DNA from: Pseudomonas furukawaii
GTDB taxonomy: Bacteria; Pseudomonadota; Gammaproteobacteria; Pseudomonadales; Pseudomonadaceae
Direction of reading: 5' to 3'
Length of the DNA: 64,000 bases
NCBI RefSeq assembly: GCF_002355475.1
Contig: NZ_AP014862.1
Span: 2,914,001-2,978,000, forward strand
The translations under genes were made by a program, and so were the position numbers. Positions 48,981-59,233 of this stretch are shown in pieces (the first letter of the stretch is position 1; each line of letters starts with the position of its first letter). The notes under the pieces are model-generated. The model saw only the letters and a list, made by a program, of their open reading frames with translations, was not told where the DNA came from and searched no databases.

Positions 48981-50308
48981 GCTACGAGCTCATCGCCCTG
49001 CTGATGTTCAGTTCCATGATGCTGCTCCTGCTGACCGGCAAGCGGGTGTTCGGCGCCATCGGCTTCGTCGCGGCGGCGGCGGCCCTCGCGCTGTGGGGCG
49101 AAGGTGGTTCGGAGATGGCCTTCAGCGCCGCCATGAAGCTGATGAAGTGGTACCCCCTCCTGACCCTGCCGATGTTCGTCTTCATGGGCTACATGCTGTC
49201 GGAGTCGCGCATCGCCGACGACCTCTATCGCATGTTCCATGTCTGGATGGGACCCCTGCATGGCGGCCTGGCCATCGGCACCATCCTGCTGATGGTGGTC
49301 ATCTCCGCCATGAACGGGCTCAGCGTCGCCGGCATGGCCATCGGCGCCACCATCGCCTTGCCGGAACTGCTGCGCAGGGGCTACGACAAGATCATGGTCA
49401 CCGGCGTGATCCAGGCCGGCAGCACGCTCGGCATCCTGATCCCGCCCAGCGTCGTGCTGGTGCTCTACGGCATGATCGCTCGCCAGCCGGTGGGGCAGTT
49501 ATGGCTGGCCGGAGTGTTCCCCGGGCTCCTGATGGCCACGCTGTTCATCCTCTACGTGGTCATTCGCTGCCGCCTGCAGCCGCGCCTTGGCCCGCCGCTG
49601 GACTCGGTCGAACGGGCGCAGATCACCTGGGGCGAACGTTTCCGCCTGCTTCGTGCGGGCCTGGTGCCCCTGTTCATCTTCCTGGCCATGACCGGCCTCT
49701 TCCTGATGGGCTACACCAGCCTGGTGGAGAGTTCGGCGGTCGGCGCCCTGGCGGCGACCCTCGCGGCCCTGTTCCAGGGCCGGCTGACCCGCCATGTGCT
49801 CGAGGAGACCTTGCGCAAGACCCTCGGCATCACCTGCATGTTCATGTGGATCATCCTGGCCGCCCTGTGCTTCGGCGCGGTGTTCGACGGCCTCGGTGCC
49901 GTCAAGGCCATCGAGGGGCTGTTCGTGCAGCAGATGGGGCTGAGTCCCTGGCAGATCCTCGTCCTGATGCAGATGTCCTTCATCATCATGGGCATGTTCC
50001 TCGACGACACCGCCATGCTGGTGATAGTCGCGCCGCTCTACGTACCCCTGGTGGGCGCCCTGGGCTTCGACCTGGTCTGGTATGGCGTGCTCTACACCAT
50101 CACCTGCCAGATGGCCTACATGACCCCGCCATTCGGCTACAACCTGTTTCTCATGCGGGCCATGGCGCCCCCGGAAGTGACCCTGGGCGATATCTACCGC
50201 TCCGTGGGGCCCTTCGTCGTGATCATGATCATCACCCTCGCAGTGGTGATGATCTTTCCCCAGATCGCCCTCTGGCTGCCCCAGTGGCACTACGGCGTGG
50301 GGAGCTAG
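48977..50308 (+). CDS. dctM: TRAP transporter large permease (DctM)
   Basis: 443 residues, about 12 membrane helices. I-P-P-S-V-V-L-V-L-Y-G and G-M-F-L-D-D-T-A-M are DctM signatures. Sodium-coupled transport channel working with DctQ and DctP. Confidence 0.94.
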   Translation: MSYELIALLMFSSMMLLLLTGKRVFGAIGFVAAAAALALWGEGGSEMAFSAAMKLMKWYPLLTLPMFVFMGYMLSESRIADDLYRMFHVWMGPLHGGLAIGTILLMVVISAMNGLSVAGMAIGATIALPELLRRGYDKIMVTGVIQAGSTLGILIPPSVVLVLYGMIARQPVGQLWLAGVFPGLLMATLFILYVVIRCRLQPRLGPPLDSVERAQITWGERFRLLRAGLVPLFIFLAMTGLFLMGYTSLVESSAVGALAATLAALFQGRLTRHVLEETLRKTLGITCMFMWIILAALCFGAVFDGLGAVKAIEGLFVQQMGLSPWQILVLMQMSFIIMGMFLDDTAMLVIVAPLYVPLVGALGFDLVWYGVLYTITCQMAYMTPPFGYNLFLMRAMAPPEVTLGDIYRSVGPFVVIMIITLAVVMIFPQIALWLPQWHYGVGS

Positions 50309-50464
50309 TTCGTCAGGAACGGCAAGGTGCGCAATGTCGTAGCGGCGCACGGGAATGGGTGGAGTAACGCAGGGCCAGATGCCGACCTGAGAAAGCCGCG
50401 CCGCCAGTGGCGGTGCGGTGTTGGGCGGGTGCCAGTCACCCCATCCACATTCCTGGAGGTAACC

Positions 50465-51517
50465 ATGAGTACCAGACGCACCTTCCTCAAGGGGGCCGCC
50501 GTCGCCACCGGCGCGGTGGGGGCGACCACCCTCGGCGCCCCCTTCGTCCACGCACAGTCCGGCAAGAAGATCACCTGGCGCCTGCAGACCTACGCGGGGC
50601 CGGCCCTGGCCGAGCACGTGATCAAACCCTCCATCGACGCCTTCAACAAGGCCGCCAATGGCGAGATGGAAATCCAGCTCTACTTCGCCGACCAGCTGGT
50701 GCCCACCGGCGAGCTGTTCCGCGCCATGCAGAAGGGCACCATCGACGCGGTGCAGAGCGATGACGACTCCATCGCGGCCCCCGTGGACGTCGCGGTGTTC
50801 GGGGGCTACTTCCCCTTCGCCACCCGCTACAGCCTGGACGTGCCGACCCTGTTTCACCAGTGGGGCCTCAACGCGATCTGGGAAGAGGCCTATGCCGAAG
50901 TGAAAGGCGTGACCTGGCTGGGCGCCGGTTCCTGGGATCCCTGCAACTTCGCCACGGTCGAGCCCATCCGCAGCCTGGCGGACCTGAAGGGCAAGCGGGT
51001 ATTCACCTTCCCCACGGCAGGCAAGTTCCTGGCCCGCTTCGGCGTGATTCCGGTCACGCTGCCTTGGGAAGACGTGGAAGTCGCCGTGCAGACGGGCGAG
51101 CTGGATGGCATCGCCTGGTCGGGGATCACCGAGGACTACACGGTGGGCTGGGCCAACGTCACCAAGTACTTCCTCACCAACAATATCTCCGGCGCCTGGA
51201 TCGGCTCCTACTTCGCCAACTCCGAGCGCTGGGCCGAAGTGCCGGAGCACCTCAAGGTGCTCTTCCGCCTGTGCATGGACAGCTCCCACTACTACCGCCA
51301 GCACTGGTACTGGGGCGGTGAGGCCAAGCTGCGGGTGGAGGGCACCAAGCTGAAGCTCACCTCCATTCCCGCCGAAGAGTGGAAGACCGTGGAGGCCGAA
51401 GCGCACAAGTTCTGGGACGAGATCGCCAAGACCAGCCCTCGCTGCGCCAAGGTCGTGGAGATCTTCAAGCAGTACAACGCGCTGATGGAAAAGGCCGGCC
51501 CGCCCTACCGTTATTGA
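50465..51517 (+). CDS. dctP: TRAP transporter solute-binding protein (DctP), Tat-exported
   Basis: 350 residues. Twin-arginine signal S-T-R-R-T-F-L-K-G, cut near A-H-A. Mature part has the DctP/TAXI-like W-R-L-Q-T-Y-A-G and later G-S-W-D-P-C-N-F and K-Y-F-L-T-N-N, suggesting the carboxylate-binding subclass (arginine clamp not located). GGAGG sits before the ATG. The ligand is not deducible; adjacent dehydrogenases suggest an aldehyde- or alcohol-yielding acid. Confidence 0.92.
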   Translation: MSTRRTFLKGAAVATGAVGATTLGAPFVHAQSGKKITWRLQTYAGPALAEHVIKPSIDAFNKAANGEMEIQLYFADQLVPTGELFRAMQKGTIDAVQSDDDSIAAPVDVAVFGGYFPFATRYSLDVPTLFHQWGLNAIWEEAYAEVKGVTWLGAGSWDPCNFATVEPIRSLADLKGKRVFTFPTAGKFLARFGVIPVTLPWEDVEVAVQTGELDGIAWSGITEDYTVGWANVTKYFLTNNISGAWIGSYFANSERWAEVPEHLKVLFRLCMDSSHYYRQHWYWGGEAKLRVEGTKLKLTSIPAEEWKTVEAEAHKFWDEIAKTSPRCAKVVEIFKQYNALMEKAGPPYRY

Positions 51518-51573
51518 GTCGCCTGGCCTGGCCCGCCTGTGCGGGCCAGGCGTTCGAGCACAAGGACCGAACC

Positions 51574-52962
51574 ATGGACCTGTTGCATTGCATTTCGCCC
51601 ATCGACGGCTCCACATACGTCGAGCGTCCCCTGGCGGTCGCCGCCGAGATCGCCGCCGCCCTTGAGCGTGCCGAACGGGCGCGCGGGCCCTGGAAAGCCA
51701 CGCCGGTGGCCGAGCGGGTCGCCATCGCCCGGCGTGCCATCGCCGCCTTCGCGCAGCGCGAGACCGCATTGGCGGAGGAACTCTGCTGGATGATGGGCCG
51801 GCCGATCCGCTATGCGCCCGGGGAGATTCGCGGCTTCGTCGAGCGCGCCAGCTACATGGCTGACATCGCCGAATCCGCGCTGGCCGATATCCGGCTCCCC
51901 GAAAAGCCCGGCTTCATGCGGATGATCCGCCGCGAGCCGCTGGGGCTGGCGCTGGTCATCGCGCCCTGGAACTACCCCTACCTGACTGCGGTGAACGCCG
52001 TCGTCCCCGCGTTGCTCGCCGGGAACTGCGTGCTGCTCAAGCATTCGGCGCAGACGCCGCTCTGTGCCGAACGCATGGTGGAGGCCTTCGTCGAAGCCGG
52101 CCTGCCGAGCGGCGTCTTCCAGTACCTGCACCTGAGCCATGGCGACACCGAGCGCCTGATCCAGGCCGATTCCGTGCGCCATGTCGCCTTCACCGGCTCC
52201 GTGGCCGGCGGGACCATGGTGGAGCGGGCCGCCGCCGGGCGCTTCATCAGTGCCGGGCTGGAACTGGGCGGAAAGGACCCGGCCTATGTACGGGCCGACG
52301 CCAACCTCGGCCACGCCGTGGAAACCGCCGTCGACGGCGCTTTCTTCAACTCCGGCCAGTCCTGCTGCGGCATCGAGCGGATCTACGTGCATGCGGACCT
52401 GTACGACGCATTCGTCGAGCAGGCCGTCGCCCTGGTGAGTCAGTACCGCCTGGGGCGCTCCGACGACCCGGAAACCACGCTGGGACCGCTGGTACGCGCC
52501 GAGGCCGCGGACTTCGTCCGTGGGCAGACCCGCGAGGCGGTGGAGCAGGGCGCCCGCGCCCACCTTGATCCGGCAGCCTTCGGCCTCGATCGGCCGGGCA
52601 GCGCCTACCTGGCGCCCCAGGTGCTCACCGGGGTGCATCACGGCATGCGGGTCATGCGTGAGGAATCCTTCGGTCCCGTGGTGGGGATCCAGCGAGTGCG
52701 CGACGACGAGGAAGCGCTGGCCCTCATGAACGACAGTCCCTATGGCCTCACCGCCGCCATCTTCAGCCAGGACGAGGCCGCCGCCCTTGGCCTGGCGGAC
52801 AGGGTCGAGGCCGGTACCGTCTTCCTCAACCGGTGCGACTACCTGGACCCGGCGCTGGCCTGGACCGGCGTGAAACACTCCGGTCGCGGCTGCACCCTGT
52901 CGCGGGTGGGCTACGAACACCTGACCCGGCCCAAGTCCTTCCACTTCAAGACCGTCCCCTGA
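51574..52962 (+). CDS. NAD(P)-dependent aldehyde dehydrogenase
   Basis: 462 residues. W-N-Y-P near 148, cofactor motif F-T-G-S-V-A-G-G, general base in L-E-L-G-G-K-D and catalytic Cys in N-S-G-Q-S-C-C-G. Follows the TRAP operon by 56 bases and overlaps none; the next gene is 8 bases downstream. Likely oxidises the aldehyde produced by the adjacent alcohol dehydrogenase. Confidence 0.92.
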   Translation: MDLLHCISPIDGSTYVERPLAVAAEIAAALERAERARGPWKATPVAERVAIARRAIAAFAQRETALAEELCWMMGRPIRYAPGEIRGFVERASYMADIAESALADIRLPEKPGFMRMIRREPLGLALVIAPWNYPYLTAVNAVVPALLAGNCVLLKHSAQTPLCAERMVEAFVEAGLPSGVFQYLHLSHGDTERLIQADSVRHVAFTGSVAGGTMVERAAAGRFISAGLELGGKDPAYVRADANLGHAVETAVDGAFFNSGQSCCGIERIYVHADLYDAFVEQAVALVSQYRLGRSDDPETTLGPLVRAEAADFVRGQTREAVEQGARAHLDPAAFGLDRPGSAYLAPQVLTGVHHGMRVMREESFGPVVGIQRVRDDEEALALMNDSPYGLTAAIFSQDEAAALGLADRVEAGTVFLNRCDYLDPALAWTGVKHSGRGCTLSRVGYEHLTRPKSFHFKTVP

Positions 52963-52970
52963 GGTACGCC

Positions 52971-54140
52971 ATGGAACCCAGTCACTTCCGCATGAACTGG
53001 AACTACCCCACCTCGGTGCGGGTCGGTGTCGGCCGGATCGCCGAGCTGGCCAGCGCCTGCCGTGAACTCGGCATGGCCGCACCGCTGCTGGTGACCGACC
53101 CGGGCCTGTCCGGGTTGCCGATGATCGATGCGGCGCTGGCGCGCTGCCGCGATGCCGGGCTCCAGGCCGGCCTGTTCCATCGGATCAAGGGCAATCCCAC
53201 CGGGACCAACGTCATGGACGGCGTCGAGGCCTTTTGGTCGGGAGGGCACGACGGGGTGATCGCCTTCGGCGGCGGCTCGGCGCTGGACGCCGGCAAGGCC
53301 ATCGCGCTGATGGTGGGCCAGGACCGTCCCCTCTGGGATTTCGAGGACGTGGGGGACAACGCCAGCCGGGTGAAGGTGGCCGGCATGGCGCCGGTGGTCG
53401 CGGTGCCCACCACGGCGGGCACCGGCTCCGAGGTGGGGCGGGCGGCGGTCATCACGGACGACCAGGCCCGGCTCAAGCGCATCATCTTTCACGCACGGAT
53501 GCTGCCGGCCATCGTCCTTCTCGACCCGGAGCTCACCTTGGGCCTGCCGCGCACGCTCACCGCGGCCACCGGGATGGATGCGCTGTCCCATAGCCTGGAA
53601 GCCTTCTGCTCACCGCTTTACCACCCCATGGCCGAGGGCATCGCACTGGAAGGCATGCGCCTGGTGAAGGATTTCCTGCCCCGGGCCTGCGCGGACGGTG
53701 GCGATGTCGAGGCGCGGCTGCAGATGCTGGTGGCCTCCAGCATGGGCGCGACGGCCTTCCAGCGGGGCCTGGGCGGCATGCACGCCCTGGCCCATCCGCT
53801 CGGGGCGCTCTACGACGCCCATCACGGACTGCTCAATGCGGTGCTGATGCCCTTTGTGCTGCAGGCCAACCGCGCCAGCATCGAGGCGCCGATGGAGCGA
53901 CTGGCGCGTTACCTGGGGCTGCCGCAAGCGGGCTTCGGTGCGGTGCTGGACTGGGTACTGGACCTGCGCGCCGGCCTGGGCATCCCCCACAGCCTCGCGG
54001 AAATCGGCATAGACGGCGCCCGGGTCGAGCAGGTGGGACGCATGGCGGAAGTCGACCCCTCGGCCGGTACCAACCCGATTCCCTTCGATGCCGCGCAGTA
54101 CAGCCGGATTTTCCAGCATGCGCTGGAGGGGCGGCTCTAG
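52971..54140 (+). CDS. Iron-containing alcohol dehydrogenase
   Basis: 389 residues. Group III signature: G-G-G-S-A-L-D-A-G-K, metal ligands in T-G-M-D-A-L-S-H-S-L-E-A-F, and A-H-P-L-G-A-L-Y-D-A-H-H-G. Converts an alcohol to an aldehyde with NAD. Last gene of the TRAP-dehydrogenase cluster. Confidence 0.93.
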   Translation: MEPSHFRMNWNYPTSVRVGVGRIAELASACRELGMAAPLLVTDPGLSGLPMIDAALARCRDAGLQAGLFHRIKGNPTGTNVMDGVEAFWSGGHDGVIAFGGGSALDAGKAIALMVGQDRPLWDFEDVGDNASRVKVAGMAPVVAVPTTAGTGSEVGRAAVITDDQARLKRIIFHARMLPAIVLLDPELTLGLPRTLTAATGMDALSHSLEAFCSPLYHPMAEGIALEGMRLVKDFLPRACADGGDVEARLQMLVASSMGATAFQRGLGGMHALAHPLGALYDAHHGLLNAVLMPFVLQANRASIEAPMERLARYLGLPQAGFGAVLDWVLDLRAGLGIPHSLAEIGIDGARVEQVGRMAEVDPSAGTNPIPFDAAQYSRIFQHALEGRL

Positions 54141-54200
54141 GCCCGGCAGAAAGCCCGGGCGGCCTTGCGGTCGCTCGGGCAAGGGGCGCGAAGCCCCGGA

Positions 54201-54407
54201 TCATCCAGGGTTCCGCTGACGGTACTCGGTGGTGGTGATCCCCTTGTAGCCCCAGTTATCGGTATCCACTTCCTCGATCACGATATGGGTCAGGTCCGGG
54301 CGCTTGCCCAGTACCCGTTGCAGGGTGTCGGTGATTTCGGCGATGACCTGGGCTTTCTGTTCGCGGGTCACGCCGTCGCGGGTGATGCGTACGCTGACGA
54401 AGGGCAT
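54201..54407 (-). CDS. 4-oxalocrotonate tautomerase-family enzyme
   Basis: 68 residues with the catalytic N-terminal proline (M-P-F-V-S-V-R-I-T) and V-I-E-E-V-D-T-D-N-W-G. Keto-enol isomerase; substrate unknown. Starts 13 bases after the SDR gene stops. Confidence 0.9.
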   Translation of the reverse strand: MPFVSVRITRDGVTREQKAQVIAEITDTLQRVLGKRPDLTHIVIEEVDTDNWGYKGITTTEYRQRNPG

Positions 54408-54420
54408 GTCGTCGTCCTCC

Positions 54421-55158
54421 TTACCAGGTCCCGGTGCTCATGCCGCCGTCTACCGGCAGCACGGCGCCTGTGGTGAAGCCGGAGTGGGTCAGGTACAGCA
54501 CCGCATCGGCGATGTCCTGGACCCGGCCGATGTAGCCCACCGGTTGCAGGCCGTTGAGGAACTCGCGGGCGCCCGGGTCGTGCATCGGGGTTTCGATGAT
54601 GCCGGGAGCCACGGCGTTGACCCGGATGTCGTGGGGCGACAGCTCCAGCGCCAGCGCGCGGGTGAACTGGTTCAGGCCGCCCTTGATCAGCGTCGGCAGC
54701 GAGGCCGGCACGTCACGGTTGGGCTGCAGGCCGACCGATGCGGTGATGTTGACGATATGGCCGCGACGACGGGGGATCATGTGCCGCGCGGCCGCCTGTG
54801 AGGCATAGACCACGCCCTTGAGGTTGGTGGCGAGCATCGCGTCCAGGTCCTCCTCGCTGTACTCGGTGAAGGGGCTGGGCACGAAGATGCCGGCGTTGTT
54901 CACCAGCACGTCCACCTGCCCGAAACGCTCGACGGCGGTTTCGATGAGGCGCGTGGCGGTGCCGCTCTGGCCGATGTCGCCAGCCACGCCGATGAAGTTC
55001 TCGGGGTTGCCAAGCTCCTCGGCGGCGGCCGCCAGGCGTTCCGCGTTGCGGGCCGAGCCGACCACGTTGAAGCCCTGGTCCAGGTAGGCTTTTGCCAGGC
55101 CGAGTCCGATACCGCTGGAGGCGCCGGTGACGACGACGGTTCTGCTGTTTGGGTTCAT
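54421..55158 (-). CDS. SDR oxidoreductase lacking the catalytic tyrosine
   Basis: 245 residues. Cofactor motif T-G-A-S-S-G-I-G, N-N-A-G, and the Ser region I-T-A-S-V-G. At the Y-x3-K position the sequence reads P-T-L-I-K: lysine is kept but tyrosine is proline. Checked on the DNA (codon CCG). The enzyme may be inactive or use another residue. Divergent from a LysR gene, with the tautomerase downstream. Confidence 0.88.
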   Translation of the reverse strand: MNPNSRTVVVTGASSGIGLGLAKAYLDQGFNVVGSARNAERLAAAAEELGNPENFIGVAGDIGQSGTATRLIETAVERFGQVDVLVNNAGIFVPSPFTEYSEEDLDAMLATNLKGVVYASQAAARHMIPRRRGHIVNITASVGLQPNRDVPASLPTLIKGGLNQFTRALALELSPHDIRVNAVAPGIIETPMHDPGAREFLNGLQPVGYIGRVQDIADAVLYLTHSGFTTGAVLPVDGGMSTGTW

Positions 55159-55293
55159 GTCGATGATCCTCGATGGCTGAACGGGTTCGAATGTCCCAGA
55201 GGGCGCCTCTCTGTTGGGACCGACTATATTTGTGCTCACACAGCGGATAAATAAGCTGTCCAGTACTTCAGTTGATACCTAGTGTAATGAATC

Positions 55294-56235
55294 ATGAAGC
55301 GTCAGTTCGACGACATCCTGCTGGGCAGCATCGAGCTGTTCTGCCTGGCCGCCGAGGAGGGCGGTTTCACCGCTGCGGCCCAGGTGGCGGGCGTCACGCC
55401 GGCGGCGGTGAGCCGCTCAATCGGGCGCCTGGAAGCGCGCCTGGGGGTGCGGCTGTTTTCCCGCACCACGCGCAGCATCCGCCTGACCGAAAGCGGCCGC
55501 AGCTACTACGAGGAGTGCCGCCAGGCATTGACCCAGCTGGTGGAGGCGGAGCGCTCGGTGATGGGCCAGCAGCAGGAACCCGCTGGAGTCCTGCGCATCA
55601 GCATCCCGACGGTCTACGGTCATTTCCGCGTGCTGCCGCTCCTGCCGGAATTCCGCCGGCGCTACCCCCAGGTGAAGATCGAGGTGCACCTCAGCAACCG
55701 CAATATCGACTTTGCCGCCGAGGGCTACGACATGGCCATCCGGGTGAGGGCCCAGCCCGACTCGACCCTGATCGCCCGTCATCTGGAGGACGCCGCATTG
55801 GTGGTCATCGCCACCCCGGACTACCTGGGCCGGATGGGCACGCCGCGCACGCTGGAGGACCTGGCCCGGCATGAGTGCATCCAGTTCGAGTTGCCCAGCA
55901 GCGGTCGGCGCATCGCCTGGCTGTTCAATGAGCAGGGGCGCGAGCGGGAGGTCCTGGCCGAGGGCAGCTACGTGATCACCGATGATGTGGTCATGGGGGG
56001 CGTGACCCTGGCCCGGCATGGCGCCGGACTCTTCCAGACCTACCGCTTCATCGTCGAGAAGGAGCTGGCCGAGGGCAGCCTGGTGGAGGTGTTGCAGGAC
56101 TATGGCGGGCGTTCGCGGCCCTTCACCTTGCTCTATCCGCAGAACCGCCATGTCCCCCTGCGCCTGCGGGCGTTCGTGGATTTCCTGATGGAACGGCGGG
56201 AGGGTTGGCGGCCCGCCGATCCGAGCATTACCTGA
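55294..56235 (+). CDS. LysR-family regulator
   Basis: 313 residues. N-terminal winged helix (F-C-L-A-A-E-E-G-G-F-T-A-A-A-Q-V-A-G-V-T-P-A-A-V-S-R-S-I-G-R-L-E), then a substrate-binding domain. Divergent from the SDR-tautomerase operon, whose promoter it probably controls from the 135-base gap. Confidence 0.92.
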   Translation: MKRQFDDILLGSIELFCLAAEEGGFTAAAQVAGVTPAAVSRSIGRLEARLGVRLFSRTTRSIRLTESGRSYYEECRQALTQLVEAERSVMGQQQEPAGVLRISIPTVYGHFRVLPLLPEFRRRYPQVKIEVHLSNRNIDFAAEGYDMAIRVRAQPDSTLIARHLEDAALVVIATPDYLGRMGTPRTLEDLARHECIQFELPSSGRRIAWLFNEQGREREVLAEGSYVITDDVVMGGVTLARHGAGLFQTYRFIVEKELAEGSLVEVLQDYGGRSRPFTLLYPQNRHVPLRLRAFVDFLMERREGWRPADPSIT

Positions 56236-56295
56236 GGGGGCGGCTCCGGCACGCTGGCGCGGTTTCGCGAGCCGCCGGGCCGGAATTGCGCCGCC

Positions 56296-57279
<984 letters not shown>

Positions 57280-57294
57280 CGTCACACCTCCATT

Positions 57295-57309
57295 TAGACC
57301 AGTCGTCTA
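57295..57309. promoter_or_regulatory. TetR operator upstream of the AcuI-like gene
   Basis: TAGAC-CAGTC-GTCTA. The same 5-5-5 dyad recurs at 57990-58004 upstream of the TetR gene. Confidence 0.8.
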
Positions 57310-57343
57310 TTAATAGGCGCGGAACGCCGCGAGCCCTTGTGGG

Positions 57344-57976
57344 CTAGCGCGGCAAACCGGCGAGAAAACCCTTGATGAAAATATCCAGCGGGACGTTGTC
57401 CCGCGTCAGCCGGGCACGCTGGATCGCGCCTTCCCAGCCAATCCAGAAGAAGGCCGCCAGGGCCTCGCAATCCGCGTCCGGGGCCAGTTCGCCCGCATCC
57501 CGGGCGGCGACCAGGCAGCGCGCCAGCCTTGCCTGCCAGTCGCACAAGGTCGCCTCCAGTTGCAGGCGGAAGCTTTCCGGCAAGAGGCTCACTTCCTGGC
57601 CCAGGTTGCCCACCAGGCAACCCCGGCAGAACGCGTAGCGGGCCATGCCGGCCTTGGCGTCCTCGACGAAGTCCACAAGGCGTTGCAGGGGCGCTACGTC
57701 GTCCTGCAGGAACCAGCGATCCAGCTTGCGCGCGAAGTACCCGGCGAAGGCCTCCAGCACCGCCTGGCCGAAGGCCTCCTTGCTCTCGAAGTAGTGATAG
57801 AAGGAGCCCTTGGGCACGCCCACCCGCTTGAGCACCGTGTCGATGCCGGTGGTCATGAAGCCCTGTTCGGTAAGCAGTTCCATGCCGCAGCGGATCAGCG
57901 CGGCACGGGTGTCGGAGAAATCGCGTTCCACCTTGGGCGGACGTCCGCGACGGGGAGGGGATTGGGCGTCGGTCAT
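57344..57976 (-). CDS. TetR-family regulator (AcuR/NemR-like)
   Basis: 210 residues. Helix-turn-helix: G-I-D-T-V-L-K-R-V-G-V-P-K-G-S-F-Y-H-Y-F-E-S-K. The effector domain has F-C-R-G-C-L-V-G-N-L-G-Q-E-V, typical of regulators sensing electrophiles by cysteine. Represses itself and the AcuI-like gene, by inference from the two operators. Confidence 0.9.
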   Translation of the reverse strand: MTDAQSPPRRGRPPKVERDFSDTRAALIRCGMELLTEQGFMTTGIDTVLKRVGVPKGSFYHYFESKEAFGQAVLEAFAGYFARKLDRWFLQDDVAPLQRLVDFVEDAKAGMARYAFCRGCLVGNLGQEVSLLPESFRLQLEATLCDWQARLARCLVAARDAGELAPDADCEALAAFFWIGWEGAIQRARLTRDNVPLDIFIKGFLAGLPR

Positions 57977-57989
57977 GGGAAAGGGATTT

Positions 57990-58004
57990 TAGACTGGTCG
58001 TCTA
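57990..58004. promoter_or_regulatory. TetR operator upstream of the TetR gene
   Basis: TAGAC-TGGTC-GTCTA, starting 14 bases upstream of the TetR start codon; matches the site at 57295 in 13 of 15 bases. Confidence 0.8.
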
Positions 58005-58177
58005 GAAACGCAATCGCCAGAATGCCATCCGTTCGATCTTGCGTGGGCCCGGCTTGTCTCCACGGAAGCTAGGCGCCGTCGATGTCCACGGGGTCGGCGG
58101 CCAGATCCGCTGACAGGATGTCGACGACGCGAGCATGGTCTAGAGTGGGTTCCGATCCCCTCGGCAAGGAGGCCACC

Positions 58178-58978
58178 ATGCCCAGTCTTCCCCTGTACTT
58201 TCCCCCGGATTTCTCCCTTCCCGTCGCCCTGCAGTCTGCCCAGCTGGTCGCCGCCGCCTACGACCAGTACGCGCAATGGCTGACGCAGGACAAGCCGCGC
58301 AAACCCGCCGACTTCAACTGGCAGCCGCCGGCCATGAGCGGCTGGAGCCTGTCCGCCCCGATCTGGAGCATCCTCAGCGAACTGCGCTTCCTCAATGAAT
58401 CGGAGCCCTTCGGCTTCGCCGCCCGCGACGCCCAGGGAGTCGTGTACCTGGTGTTCCGGGGGACCGAGTCACCCCAGGACTGGCTCGACGACCTGGACGC
58501 GGACCAGGCCGGCTATCCCTGGCAAGCGGGCGCCGGGAAGGTCCACGATGGCTTCCTCAAGCTCTACGCCTCCCTTCGGGACATGGCGCTGCAGGCGGCT
58601 GATGGCCTGCAGCCAGGCGGCCTGATCCGCGTGTGCGGCCACAGCCTGGGGTGCGCGCTCTCCAGCCTGGCGGTGCCGGACCTTCGCGAGCGCTGGCCGG
58701 ACCAGCCGCTGGAACACTACAACTTCGCCAGCCCGCGCCTGGCGGCCCCGGATTTCGCCGCCTTCTACAACGGCCTGGGCGTTCCCACCTTTCGGGTGGT
58801 CAACGACAGCGACCTGGTGCCCGAGGTCCCCCCGGGTGTCACCGGCGACTGGATCTACCAGCACCTGGGGCGGGCCGTCACCTTCACCGCCAGCTACGGC
58901 AGCGTCGAGGCCGACCACAGCCTGGCGGGCTGTTACCTCTACGCCCTGGAGAATCCCACGGCGCCCATGAAGGGGTGA
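58178..58978 (+). CDS. Class 3 lipase-family protein
   Basis: 266 residues. Nucleophile elbow G-H-S-L-G and V-F-R-G-T-E-S (oxyanion side), with D in N-D-S-D-L-V-P and His in D-H-S-L-A-G. No signal peptide visible. AAGGAGG before the ATG. Substrate unknown. Confidence 0.9.
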   Translation: MPSLPLYFPPDFSLPVALQSAQLVAAAYDQYAQWLTQDKPRKPADFNWQPPAMSGWSLSAPIWSILSELRFLNESEPFGFAARDAQGVVYLVFRGTESPQDWLDDLDADQAGYPWQAGAGKVHDGFLKLYASLRDMALQAADGLQPGGLIRVCGHSLGCALSSLAVPDLRERWPDQPLEHYNFASPRLAAPDFAAFYNGLGVPTFRVVNDSDLVPEVPPGVTGDWIYQHLGRAVTFTASYGSVEADHSLAGCYLYALENPTAPMKG

Positions 58979-59233
58979 GGCACGTCGGCACGCGATGCGC
59001 TGGAGCCGGCCTGGGCAGCGGCCCGGCGGTCACCGGTGCGTCGTTGTGCTCGCCCCCCGGTCCCGGGAACGAGGAGGGCGGGCTGCAGTGTCTATACTTG
59101 CCAGCAACTGTGTGAAAGGGGGGAAAGTGGCCGCGCTTCCGGTCGCCCGGAAGACGGATATCGAATCTGTTGCATGGTCGATGACCGGCATCCACCACGG
59201 GCGCCGGAGCATCGGTGAAGAGGCGATGGGATC

